In this document: positions 51,049 to 61,752 of the stretch, one piece after another
How positions within the stretch are numbered: position 1 is the stretch's first letter
How the letters are laid out: each line of letters opens with the position of its first letter
Assembly: GCA_025352695.1 (NCBI GenBank)
Contig: JANXSK010000027.1
Coordinates: forward strand, 62,001-126,000
DNA: 64,000 nucleotides
Direction: 5' to 3'
Source of the DNA: Ferruginibacter sp.
GTDB lineage: Bacteria; Bacteroidota; Bacteroidia; Chitinophagales; Chitinophagaceae
Translations under genes and position numbers: made by a program
Notes under the pieces: generated by a model
Seen by the model: only the letters and a program-made list of their open reading frames with translations
What the model was told of the DNA's origin: nothing
Databases searched by the model: none

Positions 51049-51848
51049 ATGAGCAAAGCAGATTATACAGCAAAAAAAATAATCGACTCCATCACAATTG
51101 ATGGCAACATACACAAAGAATTTGGCAAACTAGTAACTGGAGTAAACGCTTTGTGGATATGGTTACCGGTGATGCAGGAATGTACAATACGCAGACTTCA
51201 CTGCTATGGAATGATAAACATTTATACATTGCCTTTACAGTAGAAGAGCCTTTTGTAGAAGCCAAGCTTACTGAAAGAGATAGCATCATTTTTTTAGAAA
51301 ATGATTTGGAGGTATTTATTGATGGTAAAGATTGTTATTATGAGCTGGAAGTAAATGCAGTAAATACCTTGTACGAAGTATTATTTATCTGGAAAGATGC
51401 GTATAAAAAAAACGGCAAATTCGACATCCCACAGTTTGATGTACACCAGCCGCATGCCTATACTTTTGGCGGCGATTACGATCGCATTGGTGCCAGTTTT
51501 TGGAAGGGTACACATCCCAGAGGAATACGCTGGGCCTTTACCAATTTTGACATGCCGGGTTTACAAACTGCGGTTAAGATATATGGCACTTTGAATGATA
51601 ATAGCGACATTGATAAAGGTTGGAGTGTAGAAATTGCGATACCTTGGAACAGCCTGCATTTGCTTTCCGGTGGCAGATCTATCCCTCCAAAAAATGGTGA
51701 TATATGGAATATGTTTTTAGGTAGGTTTCAAAAACTAATGGTGAATGGAAAAGAGGTAACACCGCACCCTGCTATGGCTTTAAACAAACATGGTATTTAT
51801 GATACCCACTTAACAGAAAAATGGAGTAGGATTCAATTTTTTTTGTAA
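51049..51848 (+). pseudogene. Carbohydrate-binding family 9-like (CBM9-type) protein, single frameshift near 51121
   Basis: Frame 1 MSKADYTAKKIIDSITIDGNIHKEF joins frame 2 WQTSNWSKRFVDMVTGDAGMYNTQTSLLWNDKHLYIAFTVEEPFVEAKLTERDSIIFLENDLEVFIDG if one T is restored in the TTT at 51121-51123. Confidence 0.82.
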
Positions 51849-52015
51849 AAAAAAATAACATTACAAATCTGGTTTGGTGCTAAAAAATGTTTTTGAGGAA
51901 GAAATTATTTTACGAAACAAACAGCTTTTATTTACGATAATATACATATCTGTAATGTTCGGCCACATTTATATTTTTCTAATTATCTGGTCTATCACGC
52001 TAAATGTTGATAGCA

Positions 52016-52279
52016 TCAGTAACGAAAATGATTATTTGAAACTTGTGTGCTTTTAGCGGTTTTACCAGGTGCGATAAAACCTTCGTCCAATTTGCCTTCA
52101 CCCAAATCTGCTTCAGTATAAATATACTTGGCTCGTTTGCTGACAAAAACTGTAACCATTTTCTTATTTACTTTTAAAATAGCAAGATTGGGGTTCTTTT
52201 TCAAAATAGTGATTTTAATAAAATATATTAAAATCATGCCAGCCGTGTTCAATATTATTTTATACGAAACAACTTTCAT
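52016..52279 (-). CDS. Hypothetical ORF
   Basis: Open frame of 87 codons with one hydrophobic segment; no family recognised. Confidence 0.25.
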   Translation of the reverse strand: MKVVSYKIILNTAGMILIYFIKITILKKNPNLAILKVNKKMVTVFVSKRAKYIYTEADLGEGKLDEGFIAPGKTAKSTQVSNNHFRY

Positions 52280-52411
52280 TATGGGAAATTACGAAAGGAG
52301 ATAGTGAAATTTTTTCTACAATAACGGCATAATTAAAAGTTTGTATGAGCCCCAATTAGCTGTATTTAAAACAATTTATTTAATAAGCTAAAATAGATGA
52401 GGCTAATAAAT

Positions 52412-53641
52412 TTACACTTCAAGTGCTTGTGTAAGATCCGTTAATATGTCTGCTATATTTTCTATCCCAACACTCATTCTTATCAATCCGTCTGTTATGC
52501 CAAACTTATGCCTGTCTTCAATACTTACACCTTTGTGGCTCATGCTTGCCGGATGGGATATCAATGTATCTACAGTGCCAAGCGAAATAGCTCTTACGCA
52601 GAGTTGTAATTTATCAATAAATTTTTTACCTGCTTCCAGTCCCCCCTTTACTTCAAAGCTCAATAAGGGGCCAGGATGTTTCATTTGTTTTAAACTAATT
52701 GCATAATCAGGATGCGATGGCAAGCCAACATAATTAACCTGCGCAATTGCAGGATGCTTATTTAAATAAGCTGCTACTAAAAAGGCATTGCTGCAATGGC
52801 GTTCCATTCGTAATTCCAGCGTTTTCATTCCATTAATTAGTAAAAATGCATCAAAGGCATTGCTGTTACCGCCAAGTAAAACCTGCCATTTCCAAACTTT
52901 TGTTTTCATCAATTGAATATCTTTACCCACCAACACTCCACCAATAGAAGTGCCATGGCCATTTAGAAATTTAGTAGTGCTATGTACAACAAAATCAACT
53001 GCATATTTAAACGGTTGTTGCAGGTAAGGCGTTGCAAAAGTATTGTCTACTGAAACAATCAACCCATATGCTTTGGCGATAGCTGCTACTGCTGCAATAT
53101 CCACACATTGAATAGTGGGGTTAGCAGGCGTTTCGATATGTACCAATTTAATAGCAGGATTATTTTTAATTGCGCTTGCTGTTTCTTCCAGGTTTCTTAA
53201 ATCAGCAATGATGGTATGAATGCCTGCTTCTGCCAGTACTTTTAAAAACAATTCGTATGTGCCTCCATACAATGAATAATGTGATAATACTGCATCACCA
53301 GCTTTAAGATTACTCATAAAAAGTGTTGTTAAAGCTGCTTGTCCACTGGAATGCAGAAAGGCTTTTAACTGAAGTGGTTCGCCGTTATCATCGGTAATAC
53401 CAAAAGCCTCCAACGCTTCGATGGTTTTTTCTGCTGCAGTAAAAGTTGGATTTCCCCAACGGCTATAAATTCTACTTTTATCTTCTCCCGCAAAACGTTC
53501 CATTCCTTGTTGCGCAGTATCAAAAGTAAAAGTAGAGGTAGCGTAAATAGGTGTCAGATGAGCATACTCCGCATTGTCATGGCCAGCACTATGCAATACC
53601 ACCGAACCAATACCGGTGAACGGAAATTTTTTATCAGGCAT
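52412..53641 (-). CDS. Trans-sulfuration PLP-dependent enzyme (cystathionine gamma-synthase / methionine gamma-lyase / O-acylhomoserine sulfhydrylase family)
   Basis: YAHLTPIYATSTFTFDT, YSRWGNPTFTAAEKTIEALE, SVDNTFATPYLQQPFKYAVDFVVHSTTKFLNGHGTSIGGVLVG, ISLGTVDTLISHPASMSHKG. Confidence 0.92.
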   Translation of the reverse strand: MPDKKFPFTGIGSVVLHSAGHDNAEYAHLTPIYATSTFTFDTAQQGMERFAGEDKSRIYSRWGNPTFTAAEKTIEALEAFGITDDNGEPLQLKAFLHSSGQAALTTLFMSNLKAGDAVLSHYSLYGGTYELFLKVLAEAGIHTIIADLRNLEETASAIKNNPAIKLVHIETPANPTIQCVDIAAVAAIAKAYGLIVSVDNTFATPYLQQPFKYAVDFVVHSTTKFLNGHGTSIGGVLVGKDIQLMKTKVWKWQVLLGGNSNAFDAFLLINGMKTLELRMERHCSNAFLVAAYLNKHPAIAQVNYVGLPSHPDYAISLKQMKHPGPLLSFEVKGGLEAGKKFIDKLQLCVRAISLGTVDTLISHPASMSHKGVSIEDRHKFGITDGLIRMSVGIENIADILTDLTQALEV

Positions 53642-53869
53642 AAAATTTATTTATCGTAAAAGTATTTTGTAAAATTATCAAATCCGTTTAAAGGAATCAA
53701 ATTTAATCGTGTAAAGGCAAATATCTTGCACATTTTTTTACGCGTATTTTTAACAGTTAAATTACCTTATTTAAATTTAAAACCCTGTTTTTTATAACCC
53801 ATTAAAGCCCTTCTTTGCTAATTTGCATTTTCATCGTTGGCTATCTATTAAAAAGGGTTAGATTAGTCG

Positions 53870-54583
53870 CACAAAATTCGATATATAGTAAAAAATATTT
53901 TATCCATGATGGCCAGCAGCAGATTGGCCCTTTTTCGGCGGCAGAATTAATAGAAAGAGGAATCGCAAGCTGTACACCGGTTTTTACTGCTGGCTTAGGT
54001 CGTTATGTAATCGCTTCTGAAATCCCTATGTTGATTGAGGCTTTCACCAATAAATTAGATGGATTTAAAAAAGCAACTGCTGTAGTTTCTATTAAGGAAA
54101 TAAAAAGAGACAATAAGCCATTTTCAAAAAAATGGGATGAGTAGTACTCTTATTGGAAGTAATTATTCTTCTTTTTGGATTCTATAAAATGCACGTAGTT
54201 ATAACAGATGTACCACTAGCTAAACCTGTAATGAAAGTTCAGGTTAAACAGGGTGTTGCACTTTTAAAAATAGCGCTCGCAGAAAAAGAATCTGCCTATC
54301 CATTGCAATACCTTGCGGGACATGGCAAGATGTATAAAAATCTTTAAGGTAAAAAAATTATTCGAGGCATTATTAATAACATGCCGGCAATTGCCAGTTT
54401 TAAAATATATAAAGGGCAGTAATTTTTTTATCTGCAAATGAAACTGAATTACAAACCCAGCAATTTATTTTAAACGATTTTGTAACTCCCAATAATAAAA
54501 TTTCTTTTAGAAATGTATTTATTGCCCCAGCTGAAACAGCGAGGTTCAAGTTAAAGATACTATCGGCTAGTGCTATACCTTAA
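53870..54583 (+). pseudogene. Degraded DUF4339 (GYF_2-like) domain protein gene
   Basis: KKYFIHDGQQQIGPFSAAELIERGIASCTPVFTAGLGRYVIASEIPML without a proper ATG, stop after KKWDE, then QYLAGHGKMYKNL*GKKIIRGIINNMPAIASFKIYKG, then shifted frame AVIFLSANETELQTQQFILNDFVTPNNKISFRNVFIAPAETARFKLKILSASAIP*. Confidence 0.72.
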
Positions 54584-54611
54584 AACTATTCAAATAAATT
54601 TTTTATAAAAA

Positions 54612-55901
54612 TTATTTACTGGCAGTTTTATAAATAATGCCATCTTTCATTACCCATTTAACATCGCTTAGTATTTGTATATTTTTTAAAGGATCACTTT
54701 TAACAGCAATTATATCTGCCAGGTTTCCTGCTTTCAACTCTCCCAACAATGGCTGGACTAACAGATCAGCTGCATTAATGGTGGCAGTTTGTACTGCTTG
54801 TAAAGGAGTGTAACCATATTGTACCATAAACTCAAAATCTTTAGCCTCGGGTAGGTTCCAGTCGTAACCGCCAATATCTGTTCCATAGGCAATTTTTACG
54901 CCTGCGTTCATCGCTTTTTTAAACAGGGCAGGTTCTGATTCTGCAAAAAATTTATTAATCGAACTACCTGCTTTTGCACGGCCATCAGCTACATAATCGT
55001 TTACATAAATAGTTGGGCACCAGTACACTTTCTTTTGAACCATCAGGGCCATACATTCTTCATCCATACCAAAGCCATGCTCAATTGAGGAAGCGCCTGC
55101 ATTGATTGCCGCAATAATACCGTCTCTTGTAACGGCATGGGCAGCTAACTTTCTATGGCTGCGAATTACTTCATCGCCAATGGCTGTAATTTCTTCTGTA
55201 GTAAAATTAGGACTGCTTCTGTAACTGCCATCCGCAAGTTTATAATATCCCCTATCTGCATAAATTTTTATCCAGTCTGCGCCATGCGCTATTTGTTCTC
55301 TCACGGCTCTGCGGCCTTCATCTGCACCAGTTATTTCCTGTAGCCCTTTGGGCAAAGTTAGTTCCCATGCGTACTCTTTTTCACTGATAGGATAATGACC
55401 TGTTGTATTTATAGCAAGTGTTGCTACAAACATTCTAGGGCCAGGTACTACTTTATTATTGATGGCCTTTTTCAGATCAACATCTGCAAAGCCAGCACCT
55501 TCTGTACCTAAGTCACGGATGGTGGTAAATCCATTTTGTAAAGCGATAGCACTACTGCGTACTGCCCTGATAGCACGATAGGGTATGGATTCTTTCAGCA
55601 GTTGAACATCATAATCTTCAGAAGTAATATCACCCTGTAATAACACATGCGTATGGCAGTCAATAAGCCCGGGCAATATGGTATAGGCAGAAAGATCAAT
55701 TACGGTATCTGCCTTTATTTTTGCAATAGCGCCAGCAGGTAAAATAGTTTCAATCGCATTGCCTTTAATAATAATTTCAACATGCTGCGCCAATTGTCCT
55801 GTACGTACATCCAATACCTGCCCACATTTTAGTAGAGTTATTTTTTGAGCACACACAGTTCCCATAAAAAAAATAGCCAATAAACAAAGTACCAATCTCA
55901 T
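54612..55901 (-). CDS. Secreted amidohydrolase (imidazolonepropionase-like/prolidase family)
   Basis: Signal peptide; YTILPGLIDCHTHVLLQGD, FTTIRDLGTEGAGFADVDLKKAI, KLAAHAVTRDGIIAAINAGASSIEHG, KIAYGTDIGGYDW, GNLADIIAVKSDPLKNIQIL. Confidence 0.92.
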   Translation of the reverse strand: MRLVLCLLAIFFMGTVCAQKITLLKCGQVLDVRTGQLAQHVEIIIKGNAIETILPAGAIAKIKADTVIDLSAYTILPGLIDCHTHVLLQGDITSEDYDVQLLKESIPYRAIRAVRSSAIALQNGFTTIRDLGTEGAGFADVDLKKAINNKVVPGPRMFVATLAINTTGHYPISEKEYAWELTLPKGLQEITGADEGRRAVREQIAHGADWIKIYADRGYYKLADGSYRSSPNFTTEEITAIGDEVIRSHRKLAAHAVTRDGIIAAINAGASSIEHGFGMDEECMALMVQKKVYWCPTIYVNDYVADGRAKAGSSINKFFAESEPALFKKAMNAGVKIAYGTDIGGYDWNLPEAKDFEFMVQYGYTPLQAVQTATINAADLLVQPLLGELKAGNLADIIAVKSDPLKNIQILSDVKWVMKDGIIYKTASK

Positions 55902-56240
55902 AGTTGTAGTTTTAGAATCTTAAAATACAACTTTACTACGAGCTGCAAACAATTACAACTAGTAAAATAATATAATTTATTAGTTTTTTTCCACAAAACA
56001 CTTGCGAGCAACAATAAAAAGTAATTAGCCTTATTAAGATAATACCCTCTCTAAAATAATAAGTTCCTCACTTGCTAAGCGTCTTGTTCATAAAAGGAAA
56101 AACAAAAACTGGGAGATATAAATTTTATTAAAAAAGATGGTAATAAGTCAGCCGAAAGCATTTCTTCTTTATAACTTAATATATCTATCAGTTATAGCCC
56201 AAGGGTATTTTGTACCTTTATTGCTCATCAATTTGATATT

Positions 56241-58646
56241 ATGAAAAAACTTTCCATCTGTTTTGTTACCCTCTTTTTATTTACTATTAGCCATGCACAA
56301 CAAACAGTTACCCTGCCCAATGGCTGGCAACTATCTCCTGCCGGTAAAAGTTTACGTTTGGGCGATCTGCCCCTTAACATAGCCGTTAGTAAAAGCAAAA
56401 AGTTAATGGCCGTTACTAACAACGGGCAAAGCACACAAAGTCTTCAGTTAATTGATGTGCAAAAAGAAAAAATTTTAGATGACATTGTAATTGCTAAAAG
56501 CTGGCTAGGACTGCAATTCAGCAGCGATGAAAAATATTTGTATGCCAGCGGTGGCAACGATAACTGGATTCTTCAATATACCATTGTAAAAAATAAACTG
56601 CTTTTAACAGATAGTATTTCGTTGGGTGCAAAATGGCCTAATAAAATTTCTCCGGCCGGGATTGCCATAGATGATGCAAAACATTTATTGTATGTGGTTA
56701 CAAAAGATAACAATTCATTATACGTCATCAATCTTACTACCAAAAAAATAGTACAGCAAATAAAACTTCCTGCAGAAGCTTATACCTGCTTACTATCGCC
56801 CAACAAAAAAGAACTTTATATTAGTTGCTGGGGATGCGATAAAGTATTAGTTTTTGATATACAAAAAAAGGTTATTCGTACAGAGATTACTGTTGGCGAT
56901 AACCCAAATGATATTTGCAGTACCAATGATGGAAAATATTTATTTGTAGCCAATGCCAACGATAACTCTGTAAGTGTAATTGATGTAAAAAATACCAAAG
57001 TTATAGAAACACTTTCTTCTTCTTTGTTTGCCGATGCACCGCCCGGAAGTACTACCAATGCAGTAGCATTAAGTACAGATGAAAAAACGCTTTACATTGC
57101 CAATGCAGATAATAATTGCTTAGCCGTTTTTGATGTTAGCAAACCTGGGTTTAGCCACTCGAAAGGTTTTATACCTGTTGGCTGGTACCCAACTTGTATA
57201 AAAGTAACAGGCAAAAAAATATGGGTAACCAATGGCAAAGGCTTTTCTTCTATGGCAAATCCTGGTGGGCCAAATCCTTCAAAGAAAAAGCGGGCAGTAG
57301 TTTTTCAGGGCAGTGATAAAACCACTAAAGTAAAAGAGCAATATATTGGCGGACTGTTTATCGGCACTATGAGCATTATTGACGAACCAACAGAAGAGCA
57401 ACTTAGTACATATGCACAACAGGTTTATCACAATACACCCTATACTAAAGACAAAGAATTGATAAGCAAGGGTGAAGCTGGCAATCCCATTCCACAAAAA
57501 ATTGGTGACCCATCTCCCATTAAACATGTGTTTTATATAGTAAAAGAAAACCGCACTTACGACCAGGTATTGGGTGATGTAAAGGAAGGTAATGGCGATA
57601 CCAGCCTTGTTTTATTTGGCGAAAAAGTTACACCCAATCAACACAAACTTGTAAAGAATTTTGTGCTGATGGATAATTTTTATGTAGATGGTGAAGTTAG
57701 TGCCGATGGCCACAACTGGAGCCTGGGTGCCTATGCCACAGATTATCTTGAAAAAAACTGGGTAACTAGTTACGGCGGTCGTGGTGGCAGTTATGATGCA
57801 GAAGGCAATAGGAAAGTTGCCAACAACAAAGGCGATTTTATCTGGGGTGCCTGCAAAAAAGCTGGTGTTAGTTACCGTACCTACGGAGAGTTTGCAGATG
57901 ATTACAAGGCCAATATTCCCGTACTTGAAAATCATTTTTGCACTTACTATACCAGTTGGGATCAGCATGTAAGAGATACTACAAGAGTTGGTCAATGGAA
58001 AAGGGATTTCGACTCACTGATTGCCATCAATGCATTGCCACAATTAAATACTTTTCGCTTAATAAACGACCACACTGAAGGTATGAGCAATGGCCGGCCA
58101 ACCCCATTTGCGCATGTGGCCGATAACGATCTTGCCGTGGGTATGTTTATCGACTACCTAAGTAAAAGTCCGGTTTGGAAAGAGAGTGTTGTTTTTGTGT
58201 TGGAAGACGATGCACAAAACGGACCCGATCATGTGGATGCACACAGAAGTCCCGTATACGTTGCAGGACCTTATGTAAAAAGAAATTTTGTAGACCATAC
58301 CTCTTACACCACTAGTGGCGTATTGCGCACAATAGAATTAATTTTAAGCATTGCCCCAATGAGCCAGTATGATGCAGCCGCAACACCACTGTGGCGTTGC
58401 TTTACCGCCACACCCGATTTAACACCTTACACAGTATTACCTTCACAAATAGACCTAACAGAAAAAAACGTTGTGTGGAATGAACTCTCCGATAGATCTG
58501 CCGGCTTTGATTTAAGCAAAGAAGATCGTGTGCCGGATATGGAATTTAGTGAAGTAATTTGGAAAGGTGTAAAAGGTCTGCTATCAACTATGCCTGCACC
58601 AAAACGTGCTGCCTTTATAAAAATACCAACAAAAGAAGATGATTAA
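56241..58646 (+). CDS. Secreted YncE-like beta-propeller fused to phosphoesterase/alkaline-phosphatase-like domain
   Basis: YVTN-type repeats (KKELYISCWGCDKVLVFDIQKKVIRTEITVGDNPNDICSTNDGKYLFVANANDNSVSVIDVKN) followed by HVFYIVKENRTYDQVLGDVKEGNGD, MDNFYVDGEVSADGHNWS, FVLEDDAQNGPDHVDAHRSPVYVAGPYVKR. Confidence 0.9.
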   Translation: MKKLSICFVTLFLFTISHAQQTVTLPNGWQLSPAGKSLRLGDLPLNIAVSKSKKLMAVTNNGQSTQSLQLIDVQKEKILDDIVIAKSWLGLQFSSDEKYLYASGGNDNWILQYTIVKNKLLLTDSISLGAKWPNKISPAGIAIDDAKHLLYVVTKDNNSLYVINLTTKKIVQQIKLPAEAYTCLLSPNKKELYISCWGCDKVLVFDIQKKVIRTEITVGDNPNDICSTNDGKYLFVANANDNSVSVIDVKNTKVIETLSSSLFADAPPGSTTNAVALSTDEKTLYIANADNNCLAVFDVSKPGFSHSKGFIPVGWYPTCIKVTGKKIWVTNGKGFSSMANPGGPNPSKKKRAVVFQGSDKTTKVKEQYIGGLFIGTMSIIDEPTEEQLSTYAQQVYHNTPYTKDKELISKGEAGNPIPQKIGDPSPIKHVFYIVKENRTYDQVLGDVKEGNGDTSLVLFGEKVTPNQHKLVKNFVLMDNFYVDGEVSADGHNWSLGAYATDYLEKNWVTSYGGRGGSYDAEGNRKVANNKGDFIWGACKKAGVSYRTYGEFADDYKANIPVLENHFCTYYTSWDQHVRDTTRVGQWKRDFDSLIAINALPQLNTFRLINDHTEGMSNGRPTPFAHVADNDLAVGMFIDYLSKSPVWKESVVFVLEDDAQNGPDHVDAHRSPVYVAGPYVKRNFVDHTSYTTSGVLRTIELILSIAPMSQYDAAATPLWRCFTATPDLTPYTVLPSQIDLTEKNVVWNELSDRSAGFDLSKEDRVPDMEFSEVIWKGVKGLLSTMPAPKRAAFIKIPTKEDD

Positions 58647-58695
58647 ATAACAACGTAAAAAAGCTTTGAATTTCGTTTGCTAGTTTTTATTATTT

Positions 58696-58740
58696 AAAAG
58701 AGTCTATTAAACTGCTATCGGTTAGATAGGCTCTTTTATT
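58696..58740 (+). terminator. Imperfect long-stem terminator
   Basis: AAAAGAGTCTATT .. GATAGGCTCTTTT pairing with one G-T wobble, followed by ATT. Confidence 0.65.
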
Positions 58741-59070
58741 ATCAGCCTTTCTAAAAAACAGGCTTTACAAGCATCATAAAGAAAATTGAATACATAAAGA
58801 TTTACTAACTAAATAACAATTAAAAATTTGAGAGTATCCCTAGTAATTAAAGAAACAAAATAACCTTACTTACCAGAAGAAATTAAGGCCTTTCTCAACA
58901 TTCAAAAGACTCCACTGTTACCTTCTTTTATAATCACAGCAACCGCTTGCAATCAAAATTATCTTAACCTATCCACCTGCTTTGTTAAAAGGCTTAATTT
59001 TACCAATGTGGATACAGTATTGTTATTGTTGGTTCAGTAACCAACAACGCAGGCTGCTAAAATTTTAAAC

Positions 59071-61752
59071 ATGTCAGCAGAACACCAGCGGTTAGCCGTA
59101 AATTATAAAAAATCTATTCCGCTCGAACAATGGGGACCTTATTTAAGTGAAAGGCAATGGGGTACCGTTAGAGAAGATTATGGTTACTATGGCGATGCCT
59201 GGGGCTACTTACCCTTCGATCAATCTCACTTCAGAGCCTATCGTTGGGGTGAAGATGGCATTGCCGGTATCTCCGATTATTTTCAAAACCTCTGCTTTGC
59301 TGTAGCGTTTTGGAATGGCAAAGACAAAATTTTGAAAGAGCGTCTTTTTGGGTTGGGAAATTATGAAGGTAACCATGGCGAAGATGTCAAGGAATTGTAT
59401 TATTATCAGGATAATATTCCTACGCATTATTATATGGAATATTTATACAAATATCCACAGAATGAATTTCCTTACGAAGACCTGAAAGCCACTAACCGTG
59501 GGCGCACAATGATTGACCCTGAATACGAAATATTGGATACCGGCGTATTTGATAAGGAGGAGTATTTTAATATAAATATTACTTACGCCAAACAAAATCC
59601 GCAGGATATTTTTATAAAGATTGACATTACCAACCGGGGTACTAAAATAGCCCCCATCACGGTATTGCCTACCTTATGGTTTTATAATCGTTGGGCCTAC
59701 ACACCCGATGAACCAAAGCCAAGCATTACCTGGCTTAATAAAACAACTGTAAAAGCCAATCACAGGCGCTTAGGTAATTACTATTACTATTTTCAAAATC
59801 CGGATGATTGTTTGTTTACTGAAAATGAAACCAATCTTAATAAAGTAAACGGCTCCGTTAACGAAACGCCTTTTACAAAAGATGCTTTTCACGATGCGGT
59901 AATTGATGGTACAAATATTAAAAAATTACGGGCAAAAAAAGAAGGTACCAAGTTTTCGCCCGTATACAAATTATCAGTAAAAGGTGGTGAAACAAAAACT
60001 ATTTATTGCCGTCTCACCAATAGAGCAGATGATAAACCTTTTACCAATGGCTTTGAAAATATATTTACTGTACGTAAACAGGAGGCTGATGATTTTTATA
60101 AAACAATCCTACCCGACAATATCTCTGACGATTTAAGAAATATACAACGCAAAGCACTTGCGGGCATGCTATGGAGCAAACAATATTACCACTACGATGT
60201 GGAGCGTTGGCTTAATACAAGTGATGGCATTACGCCGGTAAATGAGGGTAAAAGAAAGGGCCGCAACAACGATTGGACGCATCTGAAAAATCAGGATGTA
60301 ATTGCAATGCCCGATAAATGGGAATATCCCTGGTATGCCGCATGGGATCTTGCTTTTCACTGCATTTCACTGGTAATGGTGGATCCTGTATTTGCGAAGA
60401 ACCAGTTGCTGTTGATGATGAGGGAATGGTACATGAAACCAGACGGACAACTGCCGGCTTACGAATGGAATTTTAGCGATGTTAACCCACCGGTGCATGC
60501 ATGGTCGGCATTGGAAGTGTACCGTATTGAAAAAGAAACCTGCGGAACAGGCGACATTATTTTTTTAAAAAAAGTATTTCAAAAACTACTCATCAATTTT
60601 ACCTGGTGGATCAACCGAAAAGACCGCAACGGTAATAATATTTTTGAAGGGGGCTTTTTGGGACTTGATAATATTGGCGTATTTAACCGCAGTCATAATT
60701 TAAGTGATGACATGCAACTGGAGCAGGCAGACGGCACCAGTTGGATGGGCATGTATGCGCTCAATATGATGGACATGGCACTTGAAATAGCCAAACATGA
60801 TATTGCTTTTGAAGATATGGCCACCAAGTTTTTTGAACATTTTGTTTTGATAGCCGAAGCGCTTAATAGCCATAGCCTTTGGAACGAAGAAGATAAATTT
60901 TATTATGATGCCCTGCGCATTGCAGGTGCTGAACCTATGCCACTGCGCATACAAAGTATTGTAGGTTTAACAGCTTTATTTGCAGTTAGTATTATGGATA
61001 CGGAAGTGTTTAAGCGCCTGCCAGATTTTAAAAAACGTATCGAATGGTTTGAAAATTACAGGGAAAAGAACAATCGTTTTTGGCCCAACGAAGAGCATGG
61101 CGATGGTGAAGAGATATTGATATCGCTGGTTAAAAAAGACAGGCTGATTCATTTACTAAACCGCATGCTCAATGAAGAGGAGTTTTTATCTGAGGGTGGT
61201 ATAAGAGCCCTTTCAAAATACCATGCCGCCAATCCTTATTCGGTAACCATTCAAGGAACCAAGTATGAAATTCAGTATGATCCCGGCGACTCTACAAGTA
61301 ACCTTTTTGGTGGCAATAGTAACTGGCGTGGACCAGTGTGGATGCCAATCAATTACCTCCTAATTCGTTCTATAAAAAAATACGGCGAATTTTATGGCGA
61401 CAATTTAAAAGTTGAGTGCCCCGTAGGATCTGGCACCATGTTAAACCTTGTAGATGTTTCTAAAGTATTAACAGAAAGGATTGTGAGCCTGCTTGCTTTA
61501 AATGACAAAGGCGAACGTAAATTAAATGGCGACCAAAACTGGTTTTATAAAAAACCCGGTAATGAAGAGCTGGTATTATTTTACGAATATTTTCATGGCG
61601 ATAGCGGCAGAGGATTGGGTGCCAGTCACCAAACCGGCTGGACATCACTAGTAGCAGACCTGATAGGTGGCTGCGAAGTAAAGAAAGATGAATGGAAAGA
61701 AGGAACCGGTCATGAGATTTTTGTTGATCCAGATGATAATGAAGATGATTGA
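59071..61752 (+). CDS. MGH1-like / GH63-type glucosidase
   Basis: SERQWGTVREDYGYYGDAWGYLPFDQSHFRAYRWGEDGIAGISD, MPDKWEYPWYAAWDLAFHCI, GFLGLDNIGVFNRS, NWRGPVWMPINYLLIRS, GLGASHQTGWTSLVADLI. Confidence 0.9.
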   Translation: MSAEHQRLAVNYKKSIPLEQWGPYLSERQWGTVREDYGYYGDAWGYLPFDQSHFRAYRWGEDGIAGISDYFQNLCFAVAFWNGKDKILKERLFGLGNYEGNHGEDVKELYYYQDNIPTHYYMEYLYKYPQNEFPYEDLKATNRGRTMIDPEYEILDTGVFDKEEYFNINITYAKQNPQDIFIKIDITNRGTKIAPITVLPTLWFYNRWAYTPDEPKPSITWLNKTTVKANHRRLGNYYYYFQNPDDCLFTENETNLNKVNGSVNETPFTKDAFHDAVIDGTNIKKLRAKKEGTKFSPVYKLSVKGGETKTIYCRLTNRADDKPFTNGFENIFTVRKQEADDFYKTILPDNISDDLRNIQRKALAGMLWSKQYYHYDVERWLNTSDGITPVNEGKRKGRNNDWTHLKNQDVIAMPDKWEYPWYAAWDLAFHCISLVMVDPVFAKNQLLLMMREWYMKPDGQLPAYEWNFSDVNPPVHAWSALEVYRIEKETCGTGDIIFLKKVFQKLLINFTWWINRKDRNGNNIFEGGFLGLDNIGVFNRSHNLSDDMQLEQADGTSWMGMYALNMMDMALEIAKHDIAFEDMATKFFEHFVLIAEALNSHSLWNEEDKFYYDALRIAGAEPMPLRIQSIVGLTALFAVSIMDTEVFKRLPDFKKRIEWFENYREKNNRFWPNEEHGDGEEILISLVKKDRLIHLLNRMLNEEEFLSEGGIRALSKYHAANPYSVTIQGTKYEIQYDPGDSTSNLFGGNSNWRGPVWMPINYLLIRSIKKYGEFYGDNLKVECPVGSGTMLNLVDVSKVLTERIVSLLALNDKGERKLNGDQNWFYKKPGNEELVLFYEYFHGDSGRGLGASHQTGWTSLVADLIGGCEVKKDEWKEGTGHEIFVDPDDNEDD

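Noticed and set aside
57612-57995. 127-aa antisense ORF inside the YncE-phosphoesterase gene
   Set aside because: Mirror of a conserved coding frame; no domain recognised.
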